Notes: generated from the letters alone by a model not told the origin. A stretch of 64,000 bases of DNA from Halothiobacillus neapolitanus c2 (GCF_000024765.1 NC_013422.1:372001-436000), one strand, 5' to 3'; positions 18,584-28,768 are shown, numbered from the stretch's first letter. A program made the numbers and translations.

Positions 18584-18784
18584 TTAACTTTCGGGCCGCA
18601 TCCGCCTTTCATGGGCATGCTTTGCGGCAGGGCCACGGCCCGAAGTGCTCATTTTGGGCTTGCAGCTACTGCGCGGGCCACTCACGGCCCCCGCCGAGCA
18701 CCCCGCTAGCGCCAAAAGCAAGCCACCGGTGGCTAACAGTGCGAATTGATGTAAATGTGTGTTGTGTGCGTTTGCTGTGTTCAT
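18584..18784 (-). CDS. Small putative lipoprotein (66 residues)
   Basis: The ATG at 18784 has GGAGAACATA directly in front, a good ribosome site. The peptide has a hydrophobic segment HQFALLATGGLLLALAGCSA with a lipobox (LAGC) at about residues 26-29. A short, Arg/Lys/Ser-rich tail of about 37 residues follows with no recognised domain. It could be a genuine small entericidin-like or anchoring lipoprotein, or a frameshifted end of something longer; the unusual basic tail favours caution. Confidence 0.45.
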   Translation of the reverse strand: MNTANAHNTHLHQFALLATGGLLLALAGCSAGAVSGPRSSCKPKMSTSGRGPAAKHAHERRMRPES

Positions 18785-19180
18785 TATGTTCTCCAACTAA
18801 AATAATCGAAGCAACTGCGCTTCGAAGGTTTGGTCAGATCAACTGTTTATTTCCTTACACCGATCAACCAGCCTGACAGCCCATTAGTCTCATTGTGATG
18901 GTTCAATCTCCGAACCCAGAAAAATCAAGGCGCTGGATTCCCGCCTACGCGGGAATGACTGGTTTTTCGAGCTTACCTACTGATCTGTGCAGGATGAGCG
19001 GTTGCAATAGCAGGCCAGCTCCACCCATGTTGATGTGACGGCCTGTGTAATTGCCAAACTGGTATTTGCCTGTACTCTTGCCCCCTAATATTTTTTACAC
19101 TCGGCCATATTTGATAATGAGCGTGGCAAGGTCTCTCTGTTAATGTTCCAATATCGAGTGTAATCAACAAGGTATTTCTA
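18785..19180. other. Intergenic stretch with a half REP-like element
   Basis: No gene seen. It holds the half copy of the 110-bp repeat family (18913-18975) and an AT-rich upstream segment before the ykgJ-like gene at 19181. Confidence 0.5.
18913..18975 (-). repeat. REP-like element, half copy
   Basis: On the minus strand it reads AAGCTCGAAAAACC, ATTCCCGCGTAGGCGGGAAT, then GCGCCTTGATTTTTCTGGGT. This equals the first 60 or so bases of the 110-bp copies at 22408, 43875 and 44458. The second hairpin (TTCCCGCTTTCGCGGGAA) is absent. Confidence 0.8.
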
Positions 19181-19453
19181 ATGACAAGTCCTCATACCTT
19201 TGAGTGTCGTGCTGGGTGCGGGGCTTGTTGTATTGCTCCTTCTATCTCCAGCCCAATTCCAGACATGAAGCGCGGCAAACCTGCGGGGGTGGCTTGCGTT
19301 CAACTGACTGATGACTTTCGTTGCGCTATTTTCGGCAAACCAGAACGACCTCGATGCTGTTCAGGATTAAGCCCGAATATTGAGATGTGTGGCGTGTCGC
19401 AAGCCCAGGCGCTTGAATGGCTGACTTCCTTGGAAGAAGACACAAAGCCCTAG
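19181..19453 (+). CDS. YkgJ-family cysteine-cluster protein
   Basis: The product has 90 residues. It starts FECRAGCGACCIAPSISSP, the Cys-x3-Cys-x2-CC pattern of the YkgJ/UPF0153 family, followed by CVQLTDDFRCAIFGKPERPRCC with more conserved cysteines, all suited to binding zinc or an iron-sulphur cluster. The molecular function of the family is not established. It is a short version of the family and is transcribed alone, convergent with the FadL-type gene. A longer family member lies at 42118-42513. Confidence 0.88.
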   Translation: MTSPHTFECRAGCGACCIAPSISSPIPDMKRGKPAGVACVQLTDDFRCAIFGKPERPRCCSGLSPNIEMCGVSQAQALEWLTSLEEDTKP

Positions 19454-19631
19454 CCAAGCCGGAGACGATATCTGCTGAGACTTTGCTCGCACTTATCTGT
19501 ATTGGGAGTAGGGTGATGGCAAGGCGTCCCTTTTCTCAACGGTACAGTGGGAATTAACCGGTGGCTTTTCGTAAAGGGGCTAGGCTTGAGATTGGGGTGG
19601 ATCAATTGTGGTGAAGTTTTTGCAAGTAATA

Positions 19632-19665
19632 AAAAACCCCGCCTCGATAAGAGCGCGGGGTTTTT
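19632..19665. terminator. Bidirectional rho-independent terminator
   Basis: CCCCGC (19637-19642) pairs with GCGGGG (19655-19660), flanked by a run of A on the left and T on the right. It works on the minus strand for the FadL-type gene, 53 nt past its stop, and could stop plus-strand reading from 19181 as well. Confidence 0.85.
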
Positions 19666-19718
19666 GCTGGTTTCCGCCCCGTGAGGGCGGTAAACATTCT
19701 TAATCGATAGATATTCGA

Positions 19719-21110
19719 TTAGAACTTGTAGGCATAACCGATGGTGGCTTCGTACTGCTTCATGTGAATTGAAGTAGTAGTAGCTGGAACGTTGCCCGCG
19801 GCTGCTTGAGCTTGTGCCTGGGTTGCTCCACTCATCAGCGCGCCCTGATAGGTGAGGGCGGATGGAATCGGGTTGGAGCCAGTTACCGTGACTTTCGGGG
19901 CGTACATAAACGCACCACTGATTTCCTGATGTTTATCAATAGCGTATGTGAAGCCTGCGGTGAAATGATTTTTCATCACACCAGGTGCCAAGGCATTAAA
20001 TACTACGTCTTCAGAGCCAACCGGGTTGGTTCCGTGGTTGAAACCAGCGCGTAGCTGCAAAGCTGGGGTAGCTTGCCACTGGGCACCAATCTTGATCACA
20101 TTTACGTTGCTCCAGCCGAATCCAGCGCCATTTGAGCCACCCAAGCATTTTGAAGTGTCGCCACCGGCGCAACCATTGCCCGGCATGCCGTTACCCAGCA
20201 AGTAACCGGTTGAGGGATTGCCAATAGCTGCAACATCGGCGTAATTGATTCGCTGGAAGTCAGCCGTCAATGTCCATGTTGGCGCTACTTTGAACGCGCC
20301 GCCCACTGTCCATGTTGAGGGGATGTCGAATTTTCCGCCGTCAGAAAACAGGCCAGAATAATCATCGAACTTGCTCATATGCATTTTTGTCTGGTAGCTG
20401 CCGCCCAGCGAGATGGCGTCTGTCGCGTGATAAAGAACACCGATCTTACCGCCCCAGCCTGTTGAGCTTGAGACCTTGTTACTGGTCAAGTGAGTTGGGT
20501 CGGTTGAGAAGCCGCCAAAGCCATCCAGGCCCTTAACTTGCATGGTTTGACGCGCAAACAACAGCGTGGCGCCAACGGACAGCTTGCCGTTCATGAATTT
20601 GTGGGCGTAGGTGGGTGCAATGAACATTTGCTTCAGGTTCACACCACCTTCACCACCCGTTCCGGGTGCGGTTGCAAATGCGCCCGCTGGCTGGCCGGTT
20701 GCGATTGAGGTCGCGTTGGGTTCGTAATCAGTGTTCAAACCACCATTACCGTAAATGGCAATACCCAATGCGCTGTTGTCATTGAGTTGGTAGCTGGCCG
20801 ACAGTTCTGGAATGTAGAAATTGTTGCTGTTGCTGTCGCCCGACGCAGGAACGCCGGTCTGGTCATAACCGCGAACAGGATGAAACCAGGAGATATCAAA
20901 GTTGATTTGTGTGCCGGTTTCGGTAATACCTGCCGGGTTGGTAGCGATGATCATCGCGCTGTCGTTCGGCAGGGCCACGCCACTGCCGCCCATGCCGATG
21001 CTTTTCACGCCAAAACCGTGAGAAAAATAACCATTAGTCGCGTGTGCAGCGCCTGAGGCGATCAAGGTGGCGGCAACCGATGCGGCCAGTAGTGAACGTT
21101 TGAATACCAT
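19719..21110 (-). CDS. FadL/OmpP1/TodX-family outer-membrane transport protein
   Basis: The product has 463 residues with a signal peptide (KRSLLAASVAATLIASGAAHA) followed at once by TNGYFSHGFGVKSIGMGGSG, the N-terminal hatch signature of the FadL family. The rest alternates short beta strands and ends in Phe (IGYAYKF), as outer-membrane barrels do. The family carries long-chain fatty acids or other hydrophobic compounds across the outer membrane. In an autotroph the substrate is open. The gene stands alone with its own terminator and a long AT-rich upstream region. Confidence 0.93.
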   Translation of the reverse strand: MVFKRSLLAASVAATLIASGAAHATNGYFSHGFGVKSIGMGGSGVALPNDSAMIIATNPAGITETGTQINFDISWFHPVRGYDQTGVPASGDSNSNNFYIPELSASYQLNDNSALGIAIYGNGGLNTDYEPNATSIATGQPAGAFATAPGTGGEGGVNLKQMFIAPTYAHKFMNGKLSVGATLLFARQTMQVKGLDGFGGFSTDPTHLTSNKVSSSTGWGGKIGVLYHATDAISLGGSYQTKMHMSKFDDYSGLFSDGGKFDIPSTWTVGGAFKVAPTWTLTADFQRINYADVAAIGNPSTGYLLGNGMPGNGCAGGDTSKCLGGSNGAGFGWSNVNVIKIGAQWQATPALQLRAGFNHGTNPVGSEDVVFNALAPGVMKNHFTAGFTYAIDKHQEISGAFMYAPKVTVTGSNPIPSALTYQGALMSGATQAQAQAAAGNVPATTTSIHMKQYEATIGYAYKF

Positions 21111-21519
21111 TTTTATCCAGTCTCCTGATTGATTGTTTTTGCGCCCGTTTCCTTATCTGGGTTGGGTGCACATCTGCTCGTTTCCCCGCTGCGCGGGTGC
21201 CCACACTCTGATGACGGGTTGCTTCGAGGCCCGCGTAAGGTAACAGAAATGTAAAGTGGGTGAATTCAAGAAAATTGAGGGTGCGCGAAAAAATATTAAT
21301 AAATCAGTGGGTTGAGTATTAGTAAATGCTTATGTATTTATATAAGTATTTAGCTTGTTGCTGCCTTGTGATTTGTTTTCATTAACTTATGTTTCGGTTT
21401 TTTCAACTTTTTGGTGTGTTTTCGTTTGTTGCTCTTGGGTTTGGGCTGGGTGGGCGAGTGTTGTTTTTTGAAAATTGGTGTTGTTTTTATGCTGTATTTA
21501 GAGATAGTGCGGCCCGGGT
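21111..21519. other. AT-rich intergenic region upstream of the FadL-type gene
   Basis: No gene. The part 21290-21500 is far richer in A+T than its surroundings. It holds an imperfect palindrome at 21323-21352 (AAATGCTTAT ... ATAAGTATTT), a possible protein binding site or hairpin. The stretch lies between the start of the fadL-type gene and the end of dapF, so it most probably carries the control region of the former. Confidence 0.5.
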
Positions 21520-22365
21520 TCATGCGATGGTTTGGGTAATTTGGCCTTCAAAAACGCTTTGAGCCGGGCCGGTCATCAATACCGAGTCTTGGGTTTTGCC
21601 CGTCCATGCCACAGAGAGTCTTCCGCCGCGAACGTCGACAAGGCAGGGAGAATCAAGCCGGTTTCGACGAATGCCGCTGACAACCGCTGCGCAGGCGCCG
21701 GTTCCGCAGGCGAGTGTTTCGCCGCTGCCGCGCTCAAATACACGCAGCCGGATGTGTTGGCGATCGACGATTTGCATAAACCCCACATTTACCCGGTTGG
21801 GAAACTGTCGATGGTGTTCGATCATCGGGCCGAGATGACTGACCGGGGCAGTGTCGACGTTTTCCACCTCGAGCACGGCGTGTGGATTGCCCATGGAAAC
21901 TGCGTCAATGACCCATTCACTGCCGTCATCAAGTGTTAATGGATAGCTTGTGGCTTCGCATTCGGTGATAAAGGGGATGTTGGTTGGAGTGAACATCGGT
22001 CGCCCCATGTCGACGGTGACATCGCCTGAATCATTGATATGCAGCACAATCCGGCCACTGGCGGTGCCAACGGGGATTTCTTTCTCGGTGGTCAATCCTT
22101 TGTCATAAACATATCGGGCAAAGCAGCGCGCACCATTGCCGCATTGCTCGACCTCGCCGCCATCCGCATTGAATATGCGATAGGTGAACAATGTGTCGGC
22201 GGTTTTGGGCGGCTCGACGATCAACAGTTGATCGAAACCGATGCCGAAATGCCGATTGGCCCACTGCCTGATCTGTTCTGGATTGAGCTCGATGGCTTGA
22301 TTGATGGCGTCGATGACCATGAAATCGTTGCCCAGTCCGTGCATTTTGGTGAAGTGGATTGTCAT
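21520..22365 (-). CDS. dapF: Diaminopimelate epimerase
   Basis: It converts LL- to meso-diaminopimelate in lysine and peptidoglycan synthesis, in the cytosol. The first residues [19 protein letters not shown] are the family signature. The two catalytic cysteines are in [18 protein letters not shown] (about residue 75) and [17 protein letters not shown] (about 220). With the ATG at 22365 the protein has 281 residues, the usual length. The frame stays open upstream to 22524, but that part lies inside a REP-like element and would not be conserved. The gene is alone on this strand, away from other lysine genes. Confidence 0.95.
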   Translation of the reverse strand: MTIHFTKMHGLGNDFMVIDAINQAIELNPEQIRQWANRHFGIGFDQLLIVEPPKTADTLFTYRIFNADGGEVEQCGNGARCFARYVYDKGLTTEKEIPVGTASGRIVLHINDSGDVTVDMGRPMFTPTNIPFITECEATSYPLTLDDGSEWVIDAVSMGNPHAVLEVENVDTAPVSHLGPMIEHHRQFPNRVNVGFMQIVDRQHIRLRVFERGSGETLACGTGACAAVVSGIRRNRLDSPCLVDVRGGRLSVAWTGKTQDSVLMTGPAQSVFEGQITQTIA

Positions 22366-22407
22366 GTATTGTTCTTCGGCAGTGGGTTTAATGTGCTTAA
22401 TTCTATA

Positions 22408-22517
22408 GGGAAGCTCGAAAAGCCCGTCCTTCCCGCGTAGGCGGGAATCCAGCACCTTGATTTTTCTGGGTTCCCGCTTTCGCGGGAACGACGAATCATG
22501 GTTATTTCGAGGTGCCC
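22408..22517. repeat. REP-like 110-bp element, copy 2
   Basis: It starts GGGAAGCTCGAAAA and ends TTTCGAGGTGCCC. Two hairpins lie between: TTCCCGCGTAGGCGGGAA and TTCCCGCTTTCGCGGGAA, linked by CCTTGATTTTTCTGGG. It sits between the divergent dapF and HAD-like genes and supplies an artificial N-terminal extension in the dapF frame. Confidence 0.9.
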
Positions 22518-22553
22518 TATACATATTATATGGCGAATAAATGGGGGCGGATA

Positions 22554-22997
22554 ATGATCGTTCAGGCGGTATGGGTTGATTTGGCGGCGCTCTTTGATTT
22601 TCAACCAGATGATAAGTTGGTGTTGTTTCCGGACGCGCTCGATGCGTTTGAACAGTGGCGCGCGTTAGAGTTGAAGGTGGTTGGCATCACGGCTGACGTG
22701 CGGCGGTACGGCTCACGGCTGTCTTCGGTTTTTGATGAAACATTCGTGGTTATTGATCGACCACTCCCCCAATGGCGTCAGATGGAGACCTGGCTTGATC
22801 TCGCGCAAGAGATGGCCGTATCGCCAGAGCAGATTGTTTTCATCACCAGTACGCCCATGCTGATGAGCTTTGCGCGTCGTACTGGCTTGCGCACCGTGGG
22901 TGTGCTGCGCGACCCGCATACGATGGCCGTTCTTGACGGATACTGGGTGGATTCCCTGGCCGACATAGATTGGCAAGACCCGCGGTTCTTTGAATAA
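22554..22997 (+). CDS. HAD-superfamily-like protein
   Basis: The product has about 147 residues from ATG 22554, with an alternative ATG at 22530. The order VWVDLAALF (residue 8 on), LKVVGITAD (about 42), [20 protein letters not shown] (about 93) and [10 protein letters not shown] matches the spacing of HAD motifs I, II and IV. The classical DxDxT of motif I is degenerate (VDLAAL), so catalysis is doubtful. The frame is well conserved in codon use and ends 77 nt before typA. A haloacid-dehalogenase-like fold is likely; the substrate is unknown. Confidence 0.65.
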   Translation: MIVQAVWVDLAALFDFQPDDKLVLFPDALDAFEQWRALELKVVGITADVRRYGSRLSSVFDETFVVIDRPLPQWRQMETWLDLAQEMAVSPEQIVFITSTPMLMSFARRTGLRTVGVLRDPHTMAVLDGYWVDSLADIDWQDPRFFE

Positions 22998-23020
22998 TTC
23001 CAATATTTTACCTAGCCACG

Positions 23021-23050
23021 CTGCCAGAAACACTCGGGTTCAGGTATACT
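23021..23050 (+). promoter_or_regulatory. Likely sigma-70 promoter of typA
   Basis: A -10 box TATACT (23045-23050) is preceded by CTGCCA (23021-23026) with an 18-bp spacer. It lies 24 nt before the typA ATG. Confidence 0.45.
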
Positions 23051-23074
23051 GCCGCACCAATTTATCCCTTATTT

Positions 23075-24916
23075 ATGGATGCTCCTGTGATTTCTCATTT
23101 GCGTAACATCGCCATTATTGCCCACGTTGACCATGGTAAAACAACCCTGGTTGATAAGCTCCTGCAACAATCCGGTACCCTGGACGCCCGTACCGATACC
23201 GGTGAGCGGATGATGGACTCCAACGCGATCGAGAAAGAGCGCGGCATCACCATTCTGGCGAAAAACACCGCCATCCGCTGGACCAGCCCGAGCGGTGAAG
23301 AATACCGCATCAATATCGTCGATACGCCTGGCCACGCCGACTTCGGTGGCGAAGTGGAACGCGTGCTGTCGATGGTTGATTCCGTGCTGCTGCTGGTGGA
23401 CGCCGTTGATGGCCCGATGCCACAAACCCGTTTCGTCACGCAAAAAGCTTTCGAGCACGGCTTAAAGCCGATTGTTGTCATCAACAAGATTGACCGCCCC
23501 GGCAGCCGTCCGCAGTGGGTGGTAGATCAGGTGTTCGATTTGTTCGACCGCTTGGGTGCCTCCGACGAGCAGCTCGATTTCCCGATTGTCTATGCCTCAG
23601 CGCTCAACGGGTACGCAGGATTGGAAGACTCGGTGCGCGAGGGTGATATGACCCCGTTGTATCAGACCATTGTCGATTCGGTAGCACCGCCGGACGTGGA
23701 TGCGGAAGGCCCGTTGCAAATGCAGGTATCCAGCCTGGACTACAACCCGTATATGGGTGTCATGGGGATTGCCAAGATTCAGCGGGGACGGATTAAAACC
23801 AATACACAGGTCAAGGTCGTTGATCGCGAGGGTGCTATCCGTTCGGGCCGAATCCTCCAGATCATGGGCTTCCATGGTCTGGAGCGGATTGAAGTGCCGA
23901 GCGCGCAGGCGGGCGACATTATTGTGTTTTCCGGTCTCGACCCGCTGTTTATTTCTGACACCATCTGCGATCCGGAACACGTCGAAATGCTCCCGCCGCT
24001 GACAGTCGACGAGCCGACCGTGAGCATGTCCTTCAACGTTAATACCTCGCCATTCGCGGGCAAAGAAGGCAAGTTCATCACCAGTCGTCAAATTCGTGAC
24101 CGGTTGCACAAAGAACTGCTGCACAACGTCGCCCTGCGCGTTGAGGATACCGAGGAAGGTGACAAATTCCGTGTGTCCGGCCGAGGTGAATTGCACCTTT
24201 CAGTATTGATCGAAAACATGCGCCGCGAAGGGTTTGAGATGGGCGTTGGTCGCCCTGAAGTCATCATTCGCGAAGTCGATGGCGTCAAGCAGGAGCCCTA
24301 CGAGCAGCTCGTCGTGGATATCGAAGAGCAGAATCAGGGCGCGGTCATGGAAAAACTGGGCACCCGCCGTGCGGAATTGCGGAACATGGAACCCGATGGC
24401 AAAGGCCGTGTGCGTCTGGAATACATCATTCCTTCGCGTGGACTGATTGGTTTTAGAACCGAATTCATGACGGCCACGCAAGGCACCGGTCTGTTGTTCT
24501 CCGTGTTTGATCATTACGGTGAATACAAGCCGGGCAACGTGGGTCAACGCATCAACGGTGTGTTGATTGCCAATGAAACCGGCAAGGCGCTGTCTTATGC
24601 GCTCTACAACCTGCAGGATCGGGGCAAGATGATGATCGGTCACGGGGATGAAGTGTACGAAGGTCAGGTCGTGGGTATTCATTCACGCGATAACGATCTG
24701 ACGGTCAACGTCCTCAAGGGTAAGAAGCTCACCAATATGCGTGCTTCCGGCACGGATGAGGCCCTCACGCTCGTGCCGCCGATCCGATTCACGCTGGAGC
24801 AGGCACTGGAATTCATCGACGACGACGAGTTGGTCGAAGTGACCCCGGCCTCGATTCGTATTCGCAAGAAATGGCTGACCGAGCTGGATCGCAAGCGTTA
24901 TGGCCGTGGCGACTAA
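23075..24916 (+). CDS. typA: Ribosome-associated GTPase TypA/BipA
   Basis: This translational GTPase of the EF-G family assists 50S assembly and stress or low-temperature growth. GTPase motifs are complete: [10 protein letters not shown] (about residue 16), the RGITI switch [13 protein letters not shown] (about 81) and [10 protein letters not shown] (about 134). EF-Tu-like domain 2, EF-G-like domains III and V and the TypA-specific C-terminus ([15 protein letters not shown]) follow. The length of 613 residues is normal. It precedes ffh by 47 nt on the same strand. Confidence 0.97.
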   Translation: MDAPVISHLRNIAIIAHVDHGKTTLVDKLLQQSGTLDARTDTGERMMDSNAIEKERGITILAKNTAIRWTSPSGEEYRINIVDTPGHADFGGEVERVLSMVDSVLLLVDAVDGPMPQTRFVTQKAFEHGLKPIVVINKIDRPGSRPQWVVDQVFDLFDRLGASDEQLDFPIVYASALNGYAGLEDSVREGDMTPLYQTIVDSVAPPDVDAEGPLQMQVSSLDYNPYMGVMGIAKIQRGRIKTNTQVKVVDREGAIRSGRILQIMGFHGLERIEVPSAQAGDIIVFSGLDPLFISDTICDPEHVEMLPPLTVDEPTVSMSFNVNTSPFAGKEGKFITSRQIRDRLHKELLHNVALRVEDTEEGDKFRVSGRGELHLSVLIENMRREGFEMGVGRPEVIIREVDGVKQEPYEQLVVDIEEQNQGAVMEKLGTRRAELRNMEPDGKGRVRLEYIIPSRGLIGFRTEFMTATQGTGLLFSVFDHYGEYKPGNVGQRINGVLIANETGKALSYALYNLQDRGKMMIGHGDEVYEGQVVGIHSRDNDLTVNVLKGKKLTNMRASGTDEALTLVPPIRFTLEQALEFIDDDELVEVTPASIRIRKKWLTELDRKRYGRGD

Positions 24917-24963
24917 GCCTCTTTCCAGCCGATTTGAGTTACTGATCTAGATGGTACGCGCGC

Positions 24964-26319
24964 ATGTTTGAAAATCTTTCCCAGCGGCTCGGCGGTCTGT
25001 TCGACGGACTGCGTGGGCAAGGCCGGTTAACCGAAGACAACATCAAAGACGCACTCAGAGAAGTGCGGATGGCCTTGCTTGAGGCCGATGTTGCCTTGCC
25101 GGTAGTGCGCGATTTCGTCAATCAGGTCAAGGAACGCGCCGTTGGGGCCGAGGTTATCAAAAGCCTCAAGCCCGGGCAGGTGTTCATCAAGGTGGTCAGC
25201 GATGAGTTGACCGCGCTGATGGGCGCTGAGAACTCGGCTCTTAATCTGGCAGCGCAGCCACCGGCCGTCGTTTTGATGGCCGGTTTGCAGGGTGCGGGCA
25301 AAACCACTACGGTCGGCAAGCTCGGTCGACTGCTCCGCACGCGCGAACAGAAGAAAGTATTGGTCGTCAGCGCGGACGTGTATCGCCCGGCTGCGATCAA
25401 GCAGCTGGAAACGGTCGCCAAACAGGTCGGCGTCGATTTTTTCCCTTCCGATGCGGGGCAAAAGCCCCTGGATATCGTGCAGTCCGCCCTGAAGCAGGCG
25501 CGCGTCGGTTTTTACGATGTGCTGATTGTTGATACCGCGGGTCGGCTGCATGTCGATGCCGAGATGATGGACGAAGTGCGCCAGTTGCACGCCGCGCTGA
25601 ATCCGGTGGAGACCCTGTTCGTCGTCGATGCGATGACCGGGCAGGATGCCGCCAATACCGCCAAGGCCTTCAATGAAGTGCTGCCGCTGACGGGCGTTGT
25701 ACTCACCAAGGCCGATGGCGATGCACGTGGCGGGGCGGCATTGTCAGTTCGCGCCATCACCGGCAAACCCATCAAATTCATCGGGATGGGTGAAAAGCTC
25801 GACGCGCTTGAGCCCTTCCACCCCGATCGGATTGCATCGCGCATTCTGGGCATGGGTGATGTGGTTTCTCTGGTGGAAGAAGCGCAGCGTACTCTCGATA
25901 CCAGCAAGGCCCAGGCGCTGGCCGAAAAAGTGCGTACGGGCAAAGGGTTCACCCTTGTTGATATGCGCGATCAGTTCGAGCAGATGCTTAATATGGGTGG
26001 CATTCATGGCCTTATGGATAAGCTGCCCGGAATGGGTAAGCTCACCGCCGATGCGAAAGCGAATATCGAAGATCGTGATGTGCATCGCATGATTGCCATC
26101 ATCAATTCCATGACAATCCAGGAGCGGTTGCACCCCGAGTTGATTAAAGGCTCGCGCAAGCGCCGCATTGCGCTGGGTTCGGGGATGCAGGTGCACGATG
26201 TCAACCGGTTGCTCAAGCAGCACCGTGACATGAGCGACATGATGAAAAAATTCTCCGGTGGCGGCATGAAAAAAATGATGCGCGCGCTCAAGGGGCGCAT
26301 TCCTGGCATGCCGATGTAA
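24964..26319 (+). CDS. ffh: Signal recognition particle protein Ffh
   Basis: This GTPase binds 4.5S RNA and signal sequences and takes nascent inner-membrane proteins to FtsY and SecYEG. The N domain starts MFENLSQRLGGLFDGLRGQG. The G domain has GLQGAGKTTTVGKL (about residue 105), DTAGRLHVD and TKADGDARGGA. The Met-rich M domain ends in GGGMKKMMRALKGRIPGMPM. The 451 residues fit the family. The tRNA-Leu gene follows, with its own promoter in between. Confidence 0.97.
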   Translation: MFENLSQRLGGLFDGLRGQGRLTEDNIKDALREVRMALLEADVALPVVRDFVNQVKERAVGAEVIKSLKPGQVFIKVVSDELTALMGAENSALNLAAQPPAVVLMAGLQGAGKTTTVGKLGRLLRTREQKKVLVVSADVYRPAAIKQLETVAKQVGVDFFPSDAGQKPLDIVQSALKQARVGFYDVLIVDTAGRLHVDAEMMDEVRQLHAALNPVETLFVVDAMTGQDAANTAKAFNEVLPLTGVVLTKADGDARGGAALSVRAITGKPIKFIGMGEKLDALEPFHPDRIASRILGMGDVVSLVEEAQRTLDTSKAQALAEKVRTGKGFTLVDMRDQFEQMLNMGGIHGLMDKLPGMGKLTADAKANIEDRDVHRMIAIINSMTIQERLHPELIKGSRKRRIALGSGMQVHDVNRLLKQHRDMSDMMKKFSGGGMKKMMRALKGRIPGMPM

Positions 26320-26340
26320 TTGTATTGGCATGGAGGGAGT

Positions 26341-26369
26341 TTGGGCTTGCCGATAAGCTCAGGTATACT
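26341..26369 (+). promoter_or_regulatory. Likely sigma-70 promoter of the tRNA-Leu gene
   Basis: TTGGGC (26341-26346), a 17-bp spacer and TATACT (26364-26369). A GC-rich stretch (GGCAACGGCGGGTCGCG, 26398-26414) follows. Confidence 0.55.
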
Positions 26370-26460
26370 CCCCCGCCGGTTTGATCTGAGCGGATTTGGC
26401 AACGGCGGGTCGCGATTGAGATCGCACGGGCTGTCCAAATGCCGATAACGAAACGTTTCT

Positions 26461-26544
26461 GCGAGAGTGGCGGAATTGGTAGACGCACTGGATTTAGGTT
26501 CCAGCGCCTTTGGCGTAAGAGTTCGAGTCTCTTCTCTCGCACCA
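26461..26544 (+). tRNA. tRNA-Leu (anticodon UAG)
   Basis: The acceptor stem GCGAGAG pairs with CTCTCGC, followed by A and an encoded CCA. The anticodon stem CTGGA/TCCAG holds the loop TTTAGGT, so the anticodon is TAG, reading CUN leucine codons. The T arm contains GTTCGAGTC. A long variable arm (CGCCTTTGGCG) is present as expected for tRNA-Leu. Confidence 0.97.
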
Positions 26545-26611
26545 TATTCCTGATCAGGGCATGTCCTTGATTATTTTTTTTAGATATGAAGAAGTTTGAG
26601 GTTGAGTGACC

Positions 26612-27910
26612 ATGCAGGTTGAATTGCAGTCATCAGAAGGTTTGATCCGTCGTTTGGCGATTGAAGTGCCTGCCAGTGAAATCGATGTCGAAGTCGATCG
26701 CCGTATCAAGGATATGTCCCGCCGCGTTCGTCTGGATGGTTTCCGCCCGGGCAAGGCGCCTTTGCCCGTCGTGCGTCAGCGCTATGAAGGTCAAGTGCGT
26801 GAAGAAGTGGTCGGCGACGTGATGGGGCGCAACTATCAGGCGGCCATCGCCGAACAGCAACTGCGTCCTGCCGGGAACCCCGTGATTGAATCGGTTGATG
26901 CGCAACCGGGTACAAACCTCAAGTTTGTGGCTGCGATTGAAGTTTATCCCGAATTTGAAATCGGTGATTTGTCCGTAATTGAGATCGAAACCACAACGGC
27001 CGAGGTTACCGACGCTGATGTGGCTGACATGCTCTCAACGCTCCGAGAGCAGCATGCGGATTGGCAAAACGTCGATCGTGCAGCCAAAGATGGCGATCGC
27101 GTGACCGTGAACTTCGCCGGCAAAGTCGATGGCGAAGCATTCCAGGGCGGCAGTGGCGAAGGCATGCAGGTCGTTCTTGGTGAGAAGCGCATGTTGGCCG
27201 ATTTCGAAAAAGGTCTGGCCGGTATTGCCGTGGGCGAACCTGAACGCGTGTTTGATGTGGCCTTCCCTGAAGACTACCCCGTAGAAAATCTCCAGGGCAA
27301 GACCGCGCAATTCACAGTGACAGCGACAGCGGTTGAAGAGAAAGTACTGCCTGAGTTGAATGACGAATTTGCCGCCCGTTTCGGTTCCGCCACGGTGGCT
27401 GAACTGGAGTCGGATGTTCGCAAGAACATGGAGCGCGAACTCAAGCAAGCGCTCAAGCGCCACACCAAAGACGTGGTGCTGACTGCCGTGACCGACAGCC
27501 TGACTTTTGACGTGCCGAAAGCATTGGTCGATGAAGAAGCGGTTGTCATGCGCGATGGTTTTGTCCGTCAGCAAATGCCTCATGCCGATGCCAGCGCGCT
27601 CGACGCCGGCCTGTTCAGCGAACAGGCGGCCAAGCGCGTCAAGATGGGTTTGGTGATCATGGAAATCGTCAAGTCTGCCGATTTGCAGGTTGACGATGCC
27701 TTGGTTGACGAGTTCATCAATGACATTGCTGCTGCGTATGATGAGCCAGACCAAGTCGTCGCGACATACAAAGGTGACCGCGAGATGATGAGCAATGCGC
27801 GCACGGTCGTTCTGGAGCAGCAAGCCGTGGATCACGTGTTGTCGAAAGCCAAAGTGACCCAGAAATCGCAGGATTTCAAATCGGTGATGAACCCAGCCCC
27901 GCAAGCCTGA
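26612..27910 (+). CDS. tig: Trigger factor
   Basis: This ribosome-bound chaperone with prolyl isomerase activity catches nascent chains at the tunnel exit. The N-terminal ribosome-binding signature is present (GFRPGKAPLPVVRQRYEGQV, about residues 45-64). The FKBP-type domain follows at about 155-245 (DRVTVNFAGKVDGEAFQGG, then EKRMLADFEKGLAG). A long helical C-terminal domain completes it at 432 residues. The ATG at 26612 is chosen; a GTG two codons earlier is in frame. The gene heads the tig-clpP-clpX-lon order common in proteobacteria. Confidence 0.96.
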   Translation: MQVELQSSEGLIRRLAIEVPASEIDVEVDRRIKDMSRRVRLDGFRPGKAPLPVVRQRYEGQVREEVVGDVMGRNYQAAIAEQQLRPAGNPVIESVDAQPGTNLKFVAAIEVYPEFEIGDLSVIEIETTTAEVTDADVADMLSTLREQHADWQNVDRAAKDGDRVTVNFAGKVDGEAFQGGSGEGMQVVLGEKRMLADFEKGLAGIAVGEPERVFDVAFPEDYPVENLQGKTAQFTVTATAVEEKVLPELNDEFAARFGSATVAELESDVRKNMERELKQALKRHTKDVVLTAVTDSLTFDVPKALVDEEAVVMRDGFVRQQMPHADASALDAGLFSEQAAKRVKMGLVIMEIVKSADLQVDDALVDEFINDIAAAYDEPDQVVATYKGDREMMSNARTVVLEQQAVDHVLSKAKVTQKSQDFKSVMNPAPQA

Positions 27911-27964
27911 TTTAACGCCAAGCAGCGTTTTCGGCCTATTTTGCTTCAGACAGATTGAAAAAGT

Positions 27965-28011
27965 CGCGATCAACCGCCACAGTTTGTGTGATGTGTTGAT
28001 CGCGTTTTTGT
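27965..28011 (+). terminator. Rho-independent terminator between tig and clpP
   Basis: CGCGATCAAC (27965-27974) pairs perfectly with GTTGATCGCG (27995-28004), followed by TTTTTGTTTT. It would separate tig from clpP transcription. Confidence 0.8.
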
Positions 28012-28075
28012 TTTAATACCACCCGCCCGAGGCATCGAATTCAGTAGCTCGGGGCGTGTGCACAGGGGAGAATGT

Positions 28076-28708
28076 ATGATTTTCGGTTCTCAAACTACAG
28101 CGGGACTGTCGTCTCCGGAACTGGCCGCATTGGTGCCCATGGTTGTCGAACAGACATCACGTGGCGAGCGCGCATATGACATTTATTCCCGCCTGCTCAA
28201 AGAGCGGGTTGTATTTGTGGTTGGCCCCATTGAAGACCACATGGCCAATCTGATCGTGGCCCAGTTGTTGTTTCTTGAATCCGAGAATCCGGACAAAGAC
28301 ATCCACTTGTACATCAACTCACCGGGTGGCGTGGTGACTGCTGGAATGTCCATCTACGACACCATGCAGTTCATCAAGCCGCATGTTTCGACATTGTGTA
28401 TCGGCCAGGCTGCCAGCATGGGTTCCATCCTGCTGTCAGGTGGCGAGCCGGGTAAGCGGTTTGCCTTGCCGAACTCGCGGGTGATGATTCACCAACCTTT
28501 GGGCGGATTTCAGGGACAGGCTTCAGATATCAAGATTCATGCGGAAGAAATCATTAAATTGCGTCATAGTTTGAATGGCGTTCTGGCCAAGCATTGCAAT
28601 CAGCCGATGGAAGTAATCGAACGAGACACCGATCGCGACAAATTCCTGTCTGCATCTGAAGCGGTCGAGTATGGTTTGATTGACGCGGTGCTGGATAAAC
28701 GCGCGTGA
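28076..28708 (+). CDS. clpP: ATP-dependent Clp protease, proteolytic subunit
   Basis: This serine peptidase forms a double heptamer with ClpX or ClpA. The catalytic Ser is in [11 protein letters not shown] (about residue 118), His in [10 protein letters not shown] (about 143) and Asp in ERDTDRDKF. The 210 residues are normal. The ATG at 28076 follows GGGGAG; the longer frame from a GTG at 28058 adds six residues that no relative would need. It lies 60 nt before clpX. Confidence 0.97.
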   Translation: MIFGSQTTAGLSSPELAALVPMVVEQTSRGERAYDIYSRLLKERVVFVVGPIEDHMANLIVAQLLFLESENPDKDIHLYINSPGGVVTAGMSIYDTMQFIKPHVSTLCIGQAASMGSILLSGGEPGKRFALPNSRVMIHQPLGGFQGQASDIKIHAEEIIKLRHSLNGVLAKHCNQPMEVIERDTDRDKFLSASEAVEYGLIDAVLDKRA

Positions 28709-28768
28709 TGCGAATGACTGAAATCGGGCTCAAAACTTGCCCCTTTTCATCACTGATAGAGATTGATC

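Noticed and set aside
22366..22524. N-terminal extension of DapF by 53 residues
   Set aside because: It is translated from the REP-like element and the family start is at 22365.
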